Shown one piece after another: positions 1 to 8,791 of a DNA stretch of 64,000 nucleotides. Position 1 is the first letter of the stretch. The number at the start of each line of letters is the position of its first letter. Where the stretch lies: positions 16,288-80,287 of the forward strand of contig JASGMV010000009.1 in assembly GCA_030156255.1 (NCBI GenBank), given 5' to 3'. A program made the position numbers and the translations under genes. The notes under the pieces are model-generated. The model searched no databases and was not told the origin of the DNA. It saw only the letters and a program-made list of their open reading frames with translations. The stretch is from Desulfovibrionales bacterium. Lineage in GTDB: Bacteria > Desulfobacterota > Desulfovibrionia > Desulfovibrionales > Desulfovibrionaceae.

Positions 1-2738
1 TCCGTGACCAGGTCTTTGAAGGCGTCGAACTTGCCCGAGGGCAGATTGGTCTCCACACCGGGCATGTCCAGTTTCAAAAGCCGCGGGTGGCAGCATATCT
101 GGCGCAGTTTGAGCAAGGCGTCCAGAATGGACATCTGGGACTTGGCCATGCCCTTCTCCTCCACGGTCTTGAGAACCTGCTCTTTGAGCTTGGAGGCCAG
201 GGCGTTGTACAACTCGCGCTGTTCGTCGATGAGGTCGCAGTAATGGACGGTCTCGATCTTGGGCGGCAGGTCCTTGGCCACTTCCTTCTTGGTGCGGCGC
301 AGGATGAACGGCTTGACCCGGTTGCGCAAGAGCTCCAGGGTCTCGTCGTCTCCGTCCTTGATGGGCTTGACGATGCCCCGCTGGAAGGTGTGCTGGGAGC
401 CCAGAAAGCCCGGCATGAGAAATTCGAACAAGGACCACAGCTCGAACAGGTTGTTCTCGATGGGCGTGCCCGACAGGCACAGCCGCATGCCCGCGTCCAG
501 CCGGCGCACGGACTTGGCCGTGATGGTGTTGGGGTTCTTGATGTTCTGGGCCTCGTCCAGAATAACCAGATTGTAGGAGTACTTGAGCAACTCCTCCAGG
601 TCGCGGCGCAGCAGCGCGTAGGTGGTGACGACCAAATCCGAACTCTTGATTTTCCGGAACAGGTCCTCGCGCCGGGAGCCGTAGATGATCAGCCGTGAAA
701 GACTGGGCGTGAACTTCGCCGCCTCGCGGTCCCAGTTGGGCAGCACCGAGGTGGGCACGATGATCAGGTTGGGCCCTTTGGCGCCCCGCGAAATGCAATG
801 CTGGATGAACGAGAGGGTCTGGATGGTCTTTCCCAGGCCCATTTCGTCGGCCAGGATGCCGCCGAAGCCGTAATCGCGCAGGAAGTTGAGGTACGACAGC
901 CCCTGAACCTGGTACGGCCGCAACGTGGCGTTGACCCCTTCGGGCTGGCCCACGTCCTTGATCTGGCGAAAGCTGCTGATTTTCTCGCGAAGCTTGACGA
1001 AGTAGTCGTCGGTCTTGGCGTCGGGAATGTCGTCCAGCAGACGGTCCAGAACGGGAATTTCGTACTGTTGGAACTGCTTCTTGGGCGGCTTTTCGGGATC
1101 GAAGCCAAGGGTTTTGAGCGTCTGGCCCAGGCGGCGCAGCCAGGGCTCGGGCAGGCTGGTGTAGGAGCCGTCCTTGAGCTGGACGTAGCGCTTGCCTTTG
1201 GTCCAGGCCTCCCAGATGACCTCGATGGGCACTTTCTGGTCGTCGTAGGTAACGTTCAGGTCCAGCTCGAACCACTTCTCCTCTTCGTCCGAATTGATCT
1301 CGGCCGCGATGCTCGGTTTGGACAACCGGACCTTGTAGCGAGTGAGGTTCTTTTCGCCGTAGACGCGGTAGGCCTCCACCAACTGCGGGTAGTGGTCCAG
1401 AAGGAAATTGATAGCCTCCTCCTGCTCCATGAACCAGGCGCTGTTGGAGCGGGGCTGGAAGCCCATGGAGGCCAATTCGGCGAACAGCATGGCCTCCTCT
1501 TCGCGATCCCGGCGAATGAGGTAGGAGGAGCCCTCGAAGTGGTAGCTGCCGGTCTGCAGCTCGGGGTTGGGACCCGGCAGCGTGACCTCGCCGTGCTCGG
1601 TGTCGTAAACGTTCTGGATTTTGAGGGTCAGCAGGCTGCCTTCCTCGTCCAGGAACAATTTCGGATCGAAGGAGGCGGTCACGAAGATGGGCCCCATGCG
1701 CTCCAGGAAGTCCTCCTGGCCGTGCAGGTCCGAGACGGCGAACTGGGTCCAAACCCGGTCGATGAACTCGGAAATATCGACATGCGGGATGATGGGCGCT
1801 TCGGAAGCCATTTCCTGGACCAACTCCGGATCGAGCCCGGTCTGGACCGGATAGAATCCGTATTTCCAGTAGACCCACATGGGCAGCCGGCCGTAGAGGA
1901 AAATGTCCTGGCCGAGAATGGAGAACGGAGGCTTGCCCTCGCGGGCCAGCAGGATGTCGAAGGACAGCCCGTCTTCGGAAAGCTGGGGGGAAAGCTTGAG
2001 CTGCAGCGTCTCGGACTCTATGCGCAACGGCTTGTCCGTATCCTCGTGGAAGAGGTAGTACTCCCTGCGCACCGCCCGGAAAAACCAGGAGAGCAGCCCC
2101 GGCGGCAACACCACGCGATGGCCGAAATAATCGAGGTTGTGCCCTATCTGTTCGGCTACGAAAGGAAGCTGGGGAGAATTTTCGCACCAGCCTTCATTGT
2201 TGATGATCTGCTCCAGGGTGATCTCGTTCTGCACCTGCGAAATGCCGGACTTGTTCTGCCGGGCGCGGAAAAAGGCCACCTGGAGGCGGCCCGGTTCGGG
2301 ATAGAACCGGTAGATGATGTAATGTTGGCCGGCCTCGGGCTCGAGCCGCGTTGCGAAATAGGGACGAAAGGCCTGGCGCCAGTCCGTGCGGGACTTGGGC
2401 GCCTCCTCTTCCGACTCCGCGCTCAGGGAGCCGAGCAGCTTCAAGGCCGTGGCGGAAACGTGCCGGCAGACGCCGGTGAACGAATCGGGACAATTGCAGT
2501 AAAAGTTCACCGATCCGTCGCGAATGTTGACGCCAAGCTCCGAAGCGTAATTCTGGAAGTCGTCGCCCTGGACCTGGCCGTCCACATCCCAGAATTGCTC
2601 GCGCTTTTTCAGCTCCACTTTCTGCACGCCGCCGGAGTCCACAATGGACTGAGCGCCTTCCAATATATATTCCGGAACGGTGTTCCGGACAAAATGGAGC
2701 AACAGCTCCCTGACTTTTTCCTCTTCCGAATAACTCAT
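1..2738 (-). CDS. SWIM zinc-finger SNF2-family DEAD/DEAH helicase (3' end outside window)
   Basis: ATP-driven DNA translocase of the SNF2/HepA superfamily, presumably acting on nucleoprotein complexes. The frame stays open for 912 codons from ATG at 2738 to the window edge, so the C-terminal helicase lobe is cut off. A SWIM zinc finger (CNC ... CRH) lies at residues 81-93. The first RecA lobe has Walker A (DEMGLGKT, about residue 630), a DEAQ box (about 730) and the SNF2 signature SGTPIENNLFELWSLFEF. Between finger and motor are about 500 residues of the kind usual in bacterial SNF2 proteins. No strong Shine-Dalgarno precedes the start, so the exact N terminus is not certain. It diverges from the solute-binding lipoprotein gene at 2964. 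A 697-codon open frame on the opposite strand is only its shadow. Confidence 0.9.
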   Translation of the reverse strand, partial: MSYSEEEKVRELLLHFVRNTVPEYILEGAQSIVDSGGVQKVELKKREQFWDVDGQVQGDDFQNYASELGVNIRDGSVNFYCNCPDSFTGVCRHVSATALKLLGSLSAESEEEAPKSRTDWRQAFRPYFATRLEPEAGQHYIIYRFYPEPGRLQVAFFRARQNKSGISQVQNEITLEQIINNEGWCENSPQLPFVAEQIGHNLDYFGHRVVLPPGLLSWFFRAVRREYYLFHEDTDKPLRIESETLQLKLSPQLSEDGLSFDILLAREGKPPFSILGQDIFLYGRLPMWVYWKYGFYPVQTGLDPELVQEMASEAPIIPHVDISEFIDRVWTQFAVSDLHGQEDFLERMGPIFVTASFDPKLFLDEEGSLLTLKIQNVYDTEHGEVTLPGPNPELQTGSYHFEGSSYLIRRDREEEAMLFAELASMGFQPRSNSAWFMEQEEAINFLLDHYPQLVEAYRVYGEKNLTRYKVRLSKPSIAAEINSDEEEKWFELDLNVTYDDQKVPIEVIWEAWTKGKRYVQLKDGSYTSLPEPWLRRLGQTLKTLGFDPEKPPKKQFQQYEIPVLDRLLDDIPDAKTDDYFVKLREKISSFRQIKDVGQPEGVNATLRPYQVQGLSYLNFLRDYGFGGILADEMGLGKTIQTLSFIQHCISRGAKGPNLIIVPTSVLPNWDREAAKFTPSLSRLIIYGSRREDLFRKIKSSDLVVTTYALLRRDLEELLKYSYNLVILDEAQNIKNPNTITAKSVRRLDAGMRLCLSGTPIENNLFELWSLFEFLMPGFLGSQHTFQRGIVKPIKDGDDETLELLRNRVKPFILRRTKKEVAKDLPPKIETVHYCDLIDEQRELYNALASKLKEQVLKTVEEKGMAKSQMSILDALLKLRQICCHPRLLKLDMPGVETNLPSGKFDAFKDLVT

Positions 2739-2887
2739 ATGCGTACTAGGCCCATCGGGGCCGCGGCTCCACGTGTTTTTTTCTGCGCTCTACGCCGGCT
2801 TTTCGCGTGGGGCGAAGGAACGCCAACAGCACCATTTAATCAAATTTCAGGGGCTAGGCAAGTGGCGCTTGGCTTTTCCCTGCGGGT

Positions 2888-2921
2888 TTGACATACTTGG
2901 AGCGCTTGGCCCCAATATAAT
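2888..2921 (+). promoter_or_regulatory. Candidate promoter of the peptide-binding lipoprotein gene
   Basis: A perfect TATAAT lies at 2916-2921. TTGACA at 2888-2893 is 22 bp upstream, longer than ideal for sigma-70. Transcription would start near 2928, which excludes the upstream TTG at 2925 and supports the TTG at 2964 as the true start codon. Confidence 0.5.
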
Positions 2922-2963
2922 TGCTTGCGATTCTCGTCCATTGACCAATCCCGGGAGGAAAAC

Positions 2964-4616
2964 TTGAGGCGACGAGCCCTTTTTCTGGCTCTTGTCATTG
3001 CATGGTGTTCGCTTCTCGCCTGCTCCGGCGGCGAGCGCGGCGGCGAACCCGAAGCGAACTATTCCTCAGCCCCCGGCCCCGCGGTCGACGGGGGGAGGAT
3101 CGTGCAGGCCACGCTCGGGGAACCGGACAACCTCATCCCTCCCCTTTCGACGAGCGGTTCGTCCCACGCGGTCACGGAGCTGATCTACGTCGCGCCGCTG
3201 CGCTACGACAAGGACCTGCAACTGACGCCCTGGGCCGCGGAATCCTACCAGGTTCTGGAGGAAGGGCAACTCCTGCGGTTCAAGCTGCGCAAGGACATCC
3301 GCTGGTTCGACGGAACGCCCCTGACCGCCGACGACGTGGAGTTCACCTATCGGCTCATGACCGACCCCAAAACGCCCACGGCCTACGCCGAAGACTTTCT
3401 CGCCATATCCTCCTTCAACAAGACCGGGCCTTATTCTTTCGAGGTCCGATACGACAAACCCTTTGCGCGGGCTCTGGTCACGTGGGCCCAGGAAATCCTG
3501 CCCAAACACGCCCTGGAGGGCCAGGACCTGCTGGCCACGCCCCTGTCCCGCGCGCCCTTGGGCGCCGGACCCTACAAGCTGGCCCAGTGGGATGCGGGCG
3601 ACAAACTGGTCCTCAAGGCCAACCAGGACTACTTTCTGGGGCGTCCGCACATCGACGAGGTCGTGCTGCGCGTCATCCCCGACCTGGCCACTCAATTTCT
3701 GGAGCTCAAGGCCGGCGGACTCGACATGATGGATCTGACGCCGCAGCAGTATCTTTTCCAGACCAAGGACGACTTCTGGCGAACGAACTACAACAAATAC
3801 AAATATCTCTCTTTCGGATACACTTACCTGGGCTTCAACCTTCGCCGGCCGATGTTTCAGGATGTGCGCGTGCGCCAAGCCCTCAGCTACGCCATCGACA
3901 AGCAAGAGCTGGTCAAGGGCGTGCTGCTCGGAATGGGCCAACCCGCCATGGGGCCGTACAAACCCGGAACGTGGGTGTACAACGACAAGCTGACGCCCTA
4001 CGGATACCATCCTGACAAGGCCGAAGAGCTGCTCGACGAGGCGGGCTGGACCGACTCGGACAAGGACGGCGTGCGGGACAAGAACGGCGAGCCTTTCGCG
4101 TTCACGATCCTGACCAACCAGGGCAACACGCAGCGCATCAAGACGGCCACCATCATCCAGCGCCGGCTGGCCGACGTAGGGATCAAGGTTCAGGTGCGCA
4201 CCATCGAATGGGCCGCCTTCATCAAGGAATTCATCGACAAAGGCAGATTCGACGCGGTCATTCTCGGCTGGAACATCCTGCAGGACCCGGATTTGTTCGA
4301 CGTATGGCACTCCTCCAAGGCCAAAAACGGGGGGCTCAATTTCGTCGATTACGAAAACGCCGAACTCGACAAACTCCTGGAGGAGGGCCGGCGCACCGTC
4401 GAACAGTCCAAACGCAAAAAAATCTATGACCAGGTCCAGGAAATCCTGCACCGAGACCAGCCGTACGTGTTCTTGTACGTTCCGGACGCCCTGCCCATTG
4501 TCCAGGCCCGCATCCAGAACATTCACCCCGCCCCCGCGGGCATTGGCTACAACTTCACCGAATGGTGGATACCGAAACAATGGCGACAGAGGCAATCACG
4601 ACAACCCGCCCCTTGA
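2964..4616 (+). CDS. ABC transporter substrate-binding lipoprotein, family 5 (peptide/nickel type)
   Basis: Binding protein for an oligopeptide-type ABC importer, anchored by lipid in the periplasm. TTG at 2964 is chosen because GGGAGG lies 5 bp upstream and the resulting N terminus (MRRRALFLALVIAWCSLLAC) is a lipoprotein signal with an LLAC lipobox, Cys at residue 20. About 550 residues is normal for DppA/OppA. The SBP_bac_5 fold shows in 'GGRIVQATLGEPDNLIPPL' near the N terminus, 'LRKDIRWFDGTPLTADDV' and 'DVRVRQALSYAIDK'. No permease or ATPase genes adjoin, so it is an orphan in this window and its ligand is unknown. Its 3' end overlaps the start region of the RelA/SpoT gene. Confidence 0.9.
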   Translation: MRRRALFLALVIAWCSLLACSGGERGGEPEANYSSAPGPAVDGGRIVQATLGEPDNLIPPLSTSGSSHAVTELIYVAPLRYDKDLQLTPWAAESYQVLEEGQLLRFKLRKDIRWFDGTPLTADDVEFTYRLMTDPKTPTAYAEDFLAISSFNKTGPYSFEVRYDKPFARALVTWAQEILPKHALEGQDLLATPLSRAPLGAGPYKLAQWDAGDKLVLKANQDYFLGRPHIDEVVLRVIPDLATQFLELKAGGLDMMDLTPQQYLFQTKDDFWRTNYNKYKYLSFGYTYLGFNLRRPMFQDVRVRQALSYAIDKQELVKGVLLGMGQPAMGPYKPGTWVYNDKLTPYGYHPDKAEELLDEAGWTDSDKDGVRDKNGEPFAFTILTNQGNTQRIKTATIIQRRLADVGIKVQVRTIEWAAFIKEFIDKGRFDAVILGWNILQDPDLFDVWHSSKAKNGGLNFVDYENAELDKLLEEGRRTVEQSKRKKIYDQVQEILHRDQPYVFLYVPDALPIVQARIQNIHPAPAGIGYNFTEWWIPKQWRQRQSRQPAP

Positions 4617-6778
4617 TCCGGATTACCGAGATCATGGACAAGGTCGGCTCCTACATCGACAATCCCGACCTTGGCCTGATCCAACGGGCGTACATCTTTT
4701 CGGCGAAGGCCCATGAGGGACAGGTGCGCCTGTCGGGCGAACCCTACCTCATGCACCCCCTCAACGTGGCGCTGATCCTGGCGAACATGCGCATGGACGA
4801 GGCGTCCATCGCCGCGGGTCTGCTCCACGACACCGTGGAGGACACCCACGCCACGGTGGACGAAATCGAGGAGCTTTTCGGCGAGAACGTCGCCGACATC
4901 GTGGACGGGGTGACCAAGATCAGCTTGATGGAGTTCGACTCCAAGGAGGCGGCCAAGGGCGAAAGCATCCGAAAAATGATCCTGGCCATGGCCGAGGACA
5001 TCCGCGTGCTCATCGTCAAGCTGGCCGACCGGTTGCACAATCTGCGAACCCTGGGCTACCAGTCCTCCGCCAAGCAACGGGCCATCGCCCAAGAAACCAT
5101 GGACCTCTATTCGCCTCTGGCCAACCGCCTGGGGCTCCACCACGTCAAGCTGGAGATGGACGACCTGTGCCTCAAATACCTCAAGCCGGACATCTACGAG
5201 CAGATCAAAAACGGCGTGAGCCACCGCTTCACGAGCTCCCAGCAGTACATCGACCAGGTCATCTCCAGGCTGGAGAAGCTGCTGGCCAAGAACAAGATTA
5301 AAGGACGCATCTTCGGCCGGGCCAAGAACGTCTATTCCATTTACAGCAAAATGGTCCGCCAGAGGCTGGACCTGGACCAGGTCCACGACCTCATCGCCTT
5401 CCGGATCATCGTGCCGGCCGTGAAGGACTGCTACGCCGTGCTCGGCCTCGTCCACGCCGAATGGATGCCGGCGCCCGGCAGGTTCAAGGACTACATCTCC
5501 ATTCCCAAAGCCAACATGTACCAGTCGCTGCACACCACGGTCATCGGACCGGAGGGCGAACGCATCGAGATACAAATCCGCACGGAGGAGATGCACAAAA
5601 TCGCGGAATACGGCGTGGCCGCCCATTGGCAATACAAGGAAGGCCCCAAAAAAGACGGACACTCCCGCGACGCCCAACGCTTCACTTGGCTGCGCCAAAT
5701 CCTGGACTGGCAAAGGGAGCTGAAGGACCCTCGCGAGTTCATGGCCTCCCTGCGCTTCGACCTGTTCAGCGACGAAGTCTACGTGTTCACGCCGCACGGC
5801 GAGGTGAAGGAGCTGCCGGACGGAGCCACGCCCGTGGACTTCGCCTTTCTCATCCACACCGAGGTGGGAACCCACTGTTCCGGAGCGCGGGTGAACGGCA
5901 AGCTCGTGCCGTTGCACACCCCGCTCACGAACGGGGACACGGTGGAGATCTTCACGGACAAAAACCGCAGCCCCAGCCGGGACTGGCTCAAGTTCGTCAA
6001 GACGGCCAAGGCCCGCACCCGGATCAAGCAATGGATTCGCACCGAGGAGCGCGCCAAGGCCATCTCCCTGGGCCGAGAGATGCTCGAAAAGGAAGGCCGG
6101 CGCATGGACATGAACGTCGCCAAGCTCATCCGCGACGGGCGCATGGCCAAGCTGGCGGAAAAATTCTCCTTCACCAGCGCCGACGACCTCATGTCCTACG
6201 TCGGCTATTCGCGCGTCACGCCGCGCAAAGTGCTCCGGCGCATGTGGGACATGCTGCGCGGCGAAGGAGAGTCGCCGCAGGAGCCGGAGGAGCCGCCGCG
6301 CCAGGAGCGCAAGGACGGCCAGAAAACCCCGCCCAAGTCCGAAGCGGTGCTCATCAAGGGCGTGGACGACGTGCTGCTCCGTTTTGCGGGCTGCTGCAAT
6401 CCGCTGCCCGGCGATCCCATCGTGGGCTACATCAGCCGCGGCCGGGGCGTCACCATCCACACAAGCGACTGCCCCAACGTCAAGACCTTCGAACCGGAGC
6501 GGATCATCAGCGTCTCCTGGGCCGGGGAGGAGGACGACCATCCGTACCCGGCCAAGATCAAGTTCAAGTGCAAAAACACCAAAGGCGTTCTGGCCCGGGT
6601 CTGCATGACGCTCGCCGACCAGGACGTCAACATCGCCTCCGGAAATTTCTCCTCCAGCGTGGACGGATTCACGGAAATGGAGTTCACCGTCGAGGTTCGC
6701 GACGCCGACCACCTGTATCGGACCATCTCCAAGGTCACGAAAGTGGATGGAGTGTTGGAGGTGAGCCGGGTATCCTGA
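4562..6778 (+). CDS. relA: Bifunctional (p)ppGpp synthetase/hydrolase, RelA/SpoT family
   Basis: Makes and degrades the stringent-response alarmone (p)ppGpp. Order along 738 residues: HD hydrolase domain (HDTVEDT near residue 90), synthetase domain (GRFKDYISIPKA, then YQSLHTTVIGPEGERIEIQI), TGS domain (VYVFTPHGEVKELPDGATPVD), a linker, and a C-terminal ACT domain. The synthetase has the RFKD form of the R-x-K-D motif typical of bifunctional Rel/SpoT rather than the E-x-D-D of RelA, and the HD residues are intact, so both activities are expected. Start is uncertain: ATG 4562 overlaps the upstream gene by 55 bp. In-frame ATG 4580 or TTG 4613 (which overlaps the upstream stop and would give MIRITEIMDKVG) are plausible, and the last fits the usual family N terminus best. 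Confidence 0.95.
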   Translation: MVDTETMATEAITTTRPLIRITEIMDKVGSYIDNPDLGLIQRAYIFSAKAHEGQVRLSGEPYLMHPLNVALILANMRMDEASIAAGLLHDTVEDTHATVDEIEELFGENVADIVDGVTKISLMEFDSKEAAKGESIRKMILAMAEDIRVLIVKLADRLHNLRTLGYQSSAKQRAIAQETMDLYSPLANRLGLHHVKLEMDDLCLKYLKPDIYEQIKNGVSHRFTSSQQYIDQVISRLEKLLAKNKIKGRIFGRAKNVYSIYSKMVRQRLDLDQVHDLIAFRIIVPAVKDCYAVLGLVHAEWMPAPGRFKDYISIPKANMYQSLHTTVIGPEGERIEIQIRTEEMHKIAEYGVAAHWQYKEGPKKDGHSRDAQRFTWLRQILDWQRELKDPREFMASLRFDLFSDEVYVFTPHGEVKELPDGATPVDFAFLIHTEVGTHCSGARVNGKLVPLHTPLTNGDTVEIFTDKNRSPSRDWLKFVKTAKARTRIKQWIRTEERAKAISLGREMLEKEGRRMDMNVAKLIRDGRMAKLAEKFSFTSADDLMSYVGYSRVTPRKVLRRMWDMLRGEGESPQEPEEPPRQERKDGQKTPPKSEAVLIKGVDDVLLRFAGCCNPLPGDPIVGYISRGRGVTIHTSDCPNVKTFEPERIISVSWAGEEDDHPYPAKIKFKCKNTKGVLARVCMTLADQDVNIASGNFSSSVDGFTEMEFTVEVRDADHLYRTISKVTKVDGVLEVSRVS

Positions 6779-7018
6779 AAACTACGGCATACTCATAATT
6801 AATCTCCACAGCGCTTCAGACAAGCTATGGCAACGCCTCCAACCTTTTTTTGCCATCCTCGCCAGGAATGGCGGGGCAGGCCATCCGAAGACGCCTCCCA
6901 AACTTGCGCGACATCCCGACGTGGAGAATTCTCCAAAAATCACTCTGGGCGGCAACACAACAACAAATTGCAGAAGAAGGGAACCTCATTACCGTTCGCC
7001 CGCCCTTGTCCACCGTCT

Positions 7019-8152
7019 TTACTCTTTCCGAGGGGCAGCGTATCTTTCCACCAGCTCGACGTAAGGCTCCAAGCCGGAAAGCACATCATCCGGCCAGGAA
7101 AAAGGGCCAGGGGCCGGCCCGGCCTGCACCTTTCGCAGCACGCGGCGAAGCTCTTCCACATCACCAGGATCCCGGACCAGATTTTCACGGGGGAGGAACC
7201 GGGCGCTTCCGTTGTTCGCGCTGGAAACCGCCCGGAGTCCGCAGGCCAGAGCCTCCAGCACGGCATTGGAGCAGGCATCGTAGAAAGTGTCCAGAATGAA
7301 CAGGTCCGCGCGGTTGTAGAAGCGCAGCATGTCGTCCACCCGGCCCCAAAAGACAACGCGATTCTCCACACCGAGGCTTCTGGCGAGCCGGAGATATTTC
7401 GCGGGATTCCGCCCGCCTGCCACGTGCAGCACATGGTTCTCCGGCAAGCTGGCCAACGCATGTAGAAGCGGGCGGATGCCTTTAAGAACAAAGTTGGTGG
7501 CCGCTGTGGCCATGACAATGGTCCCCGGGGCGATGTTCGCTTCCCTGCGCCATGCCTCACGGGTTTGCGCGTCCACCGCATAAAATCGTTCCAGGTCTGG
7601 CTTGTTGTAAATGACCGTGATGTCGTCCCGGTTCAGCTGCGGGTAGGCCTCGATGATCCAGTCGCGCACGAGATCGGATACGGCAATGATCTTGTTGCTA
7701 TTGCGCATACGAGCATTGTCCAGAAAATGAATGGCCCAATTGGCCGGAGAGAGGTGGCGGGAAAGCATTTTCATGGTCCTAGGCAAGCCCTCCGGCCACG
7801 CCAGTTTGGAAAGCCGCCAGAAAACGGACAGGGGGCCGCCGCCAATACGGAGAATATCCTGATGCACGGTCTTGCCCAAGCCGAACACCACGTCATACCC
7901 GCCTTTTCTTCGAGCCACCTCCGCGGCCGCGGCAAACCACGCCACCTTAATGAAACGCAAGCCTCCAAAGCGTCCGACCACCACGGGCGTCACGCCTGCA
8001 GGGGGGGCGGTTTCGCATCGGGAGCAAATGAAATCCACACGGTGGCCCCGCCGCGCCAGGGCCTCGGAAAGACGCCAAGCAAAACCTTCGGCCCCGCCGT
8101 AGCGGCTGAAACGTGGCATCATTACAGCCAGTTCAAGATATTCTCGTTCCAT
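7019..8152 (-). CDS. GT4-family glycosyltransferase (WaaG-like)
   Basis: Retaining nucleotide-sugar-dependent glycosyltransferase, probably adding a hexose to lipopolysaccharide core or another surface glycan. The 377-residue protein has the GT-B two-domain plan: an N-terminal acceptor domain (PRFSRYGGAEGFAWRLSEAL) and a C-terminal nucleotide-binding domain ending in the GT4 E-x7-E region (FYDACSNAVLEALACGLRAV). The segment VFGLGKTVHQDILRIGGG resembles LPS core glucosyltransferase WaaG. Start ATG 8152 follows a good AAGGAG. It stands alone, convergent with the RelA/SpoT gene and next to an IS remnant, so its glycan cannot be read from context. Confidence 0.85.
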   Translation of the reverse strand: MEREYLELAVMMPRFSRYGGAEGFAWRLSEALARRGHRVDFICSRCETAPPAGVTPVVVGRFGGLRFIKVAWFAAAAEVARRKGGYDVVFGLGKTVHQDILRIGGGPLSVFWRLSKLAWPEGLPRTMKMLSRHLSPANWAIHFLDNARMRNSNKIIAVSDLVRDWIIEAYPQLNRDDITVIYNKPDLERFYAVDAQTREAWRREANIAPGTIVMATAATNFVLKGIRPLLHALASLPENHVLHVAGGRNPAKYLRLARSLGVENRVVFWGRVDDMLRFYNRADLFILDTFYDACSNAVLEALACGLRAVSSANNGSARFLPRENLVRDPGDVEELRRVLRKVQAGPAPGPFSWPDDVLSGLEPYVELVERYAAPRKE

Positions 8153-8385
8153 TGCTGCTCCTTCACAGCTGGAGTTGCCCCATTAAACCGGACACCCCAA
8201 TTCGAACATTCCCGAACCGCAGCCTCCGACGGAACTCTTATGAGCCCACTCTCGGCGGCGCCCGCCGGCTCACACCGGTCAGGCTCCGACATCTCCTCTT
8301 TCCCGATGTATTCCCTGAACGACAGCATCCGCAAGTCGTTGTGCGGGTGTTTCTCGTCACCCACCGGCGGTCAGGCGCGTGAGAG

Positions 8386-8650
8386 CGTTCCGGCGCCGGA
8401 AAGGATCAAGGGACTCCAGGTCGAATACGTTGTCGCAGACAAGGGCTATGACAGTAACAGCCTAATAAGTCATCTCATCGGGCAGAATGTGAAGCTTGTT
8501 ATTCCGCTCACAAAGAGTCGTCTCGCCCCGCGCGAATACGACAAACACATTTACAAAGAACGGCATTTCGTAGCGTGCTTCTTCTGCAAAATCAAAGAGT
8601 ACAGACGACTAGCCACCCGTGACCAGAAATTGACAATTTTTATTGGGTAA
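8386..8650 (+). pseudogene. Remnant of an IS5-type DDE transposase
   Basis: Only the C-terminal part of an IS5/IS4-group transposase is recognisable: YVVADKGYDSNSL (carrying the second catalytic Asp), VKLVIPLTKSR and KIKEYRRLATR. The N-terminal region and first Asp are absent. In the usual Y-x-x-R-x-x-(V/I)-E-C/N-x-F motif the catalytic Glu codon is replaced by GCG (Ala; HFVACFF). The terminal YDK motif is shortened to D-Q-K before a TAA at 8648. It is therefore truncated and catalytically dead. No terminal inverted repeat or target duplication was found. The stretch 8153-8385 upstream shows no gene. Confidence 0.7.
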
Positions 8651-8705
8651 TGGTGACTATCGCTTCATACCCATCTGCTTGCGATAATTTGAAAACACGC
8701 CTTAG

Positions 8706-8734
8706 TTGCGCTTCAGCGTCAAGAAGCTTAGATT
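8706..8734 (+). promoter_or_regulatory. Candidate sigma-70 promoter of the hybrid kinase gene
   Basis: TTGCGC (8706-8711), a 17 bp spacer, and TAGATT (8729-8734). The -10 sits inside the imperfect palindrome TAGAT-N5-ATCTA (8729-8743). It lies about 58 bp before the GTG start at 8792. Confidence 0.4.
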
Positions 8735-8791
8735 AGAAATCTATGCCCCTTTGTCTTGGAACTATGACGCCCAACCAAGCAAGGACGTACG

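Noticed and set aside
798..2891. 697-codon open frame on the plus strand
   Set aside because: Antisense shadow of the SNF2 helicase gene. GC-rich codon bias creates long opposite-strand frames; the translation has no domains and is Val/Leu/Gly/Gln-biased.
4547..6712. 721-codon minus-strand frame
   Set aside because: Complement of the RelA/SpoT gene; its product is rich in His, Val and Gly with no recognisable motif.
8122..8364. 80-codon minus-strand frame before the IS remnant
   Set aside because: No recognisable transposase or other motif and no clear ribosome site; treated as intergenic.
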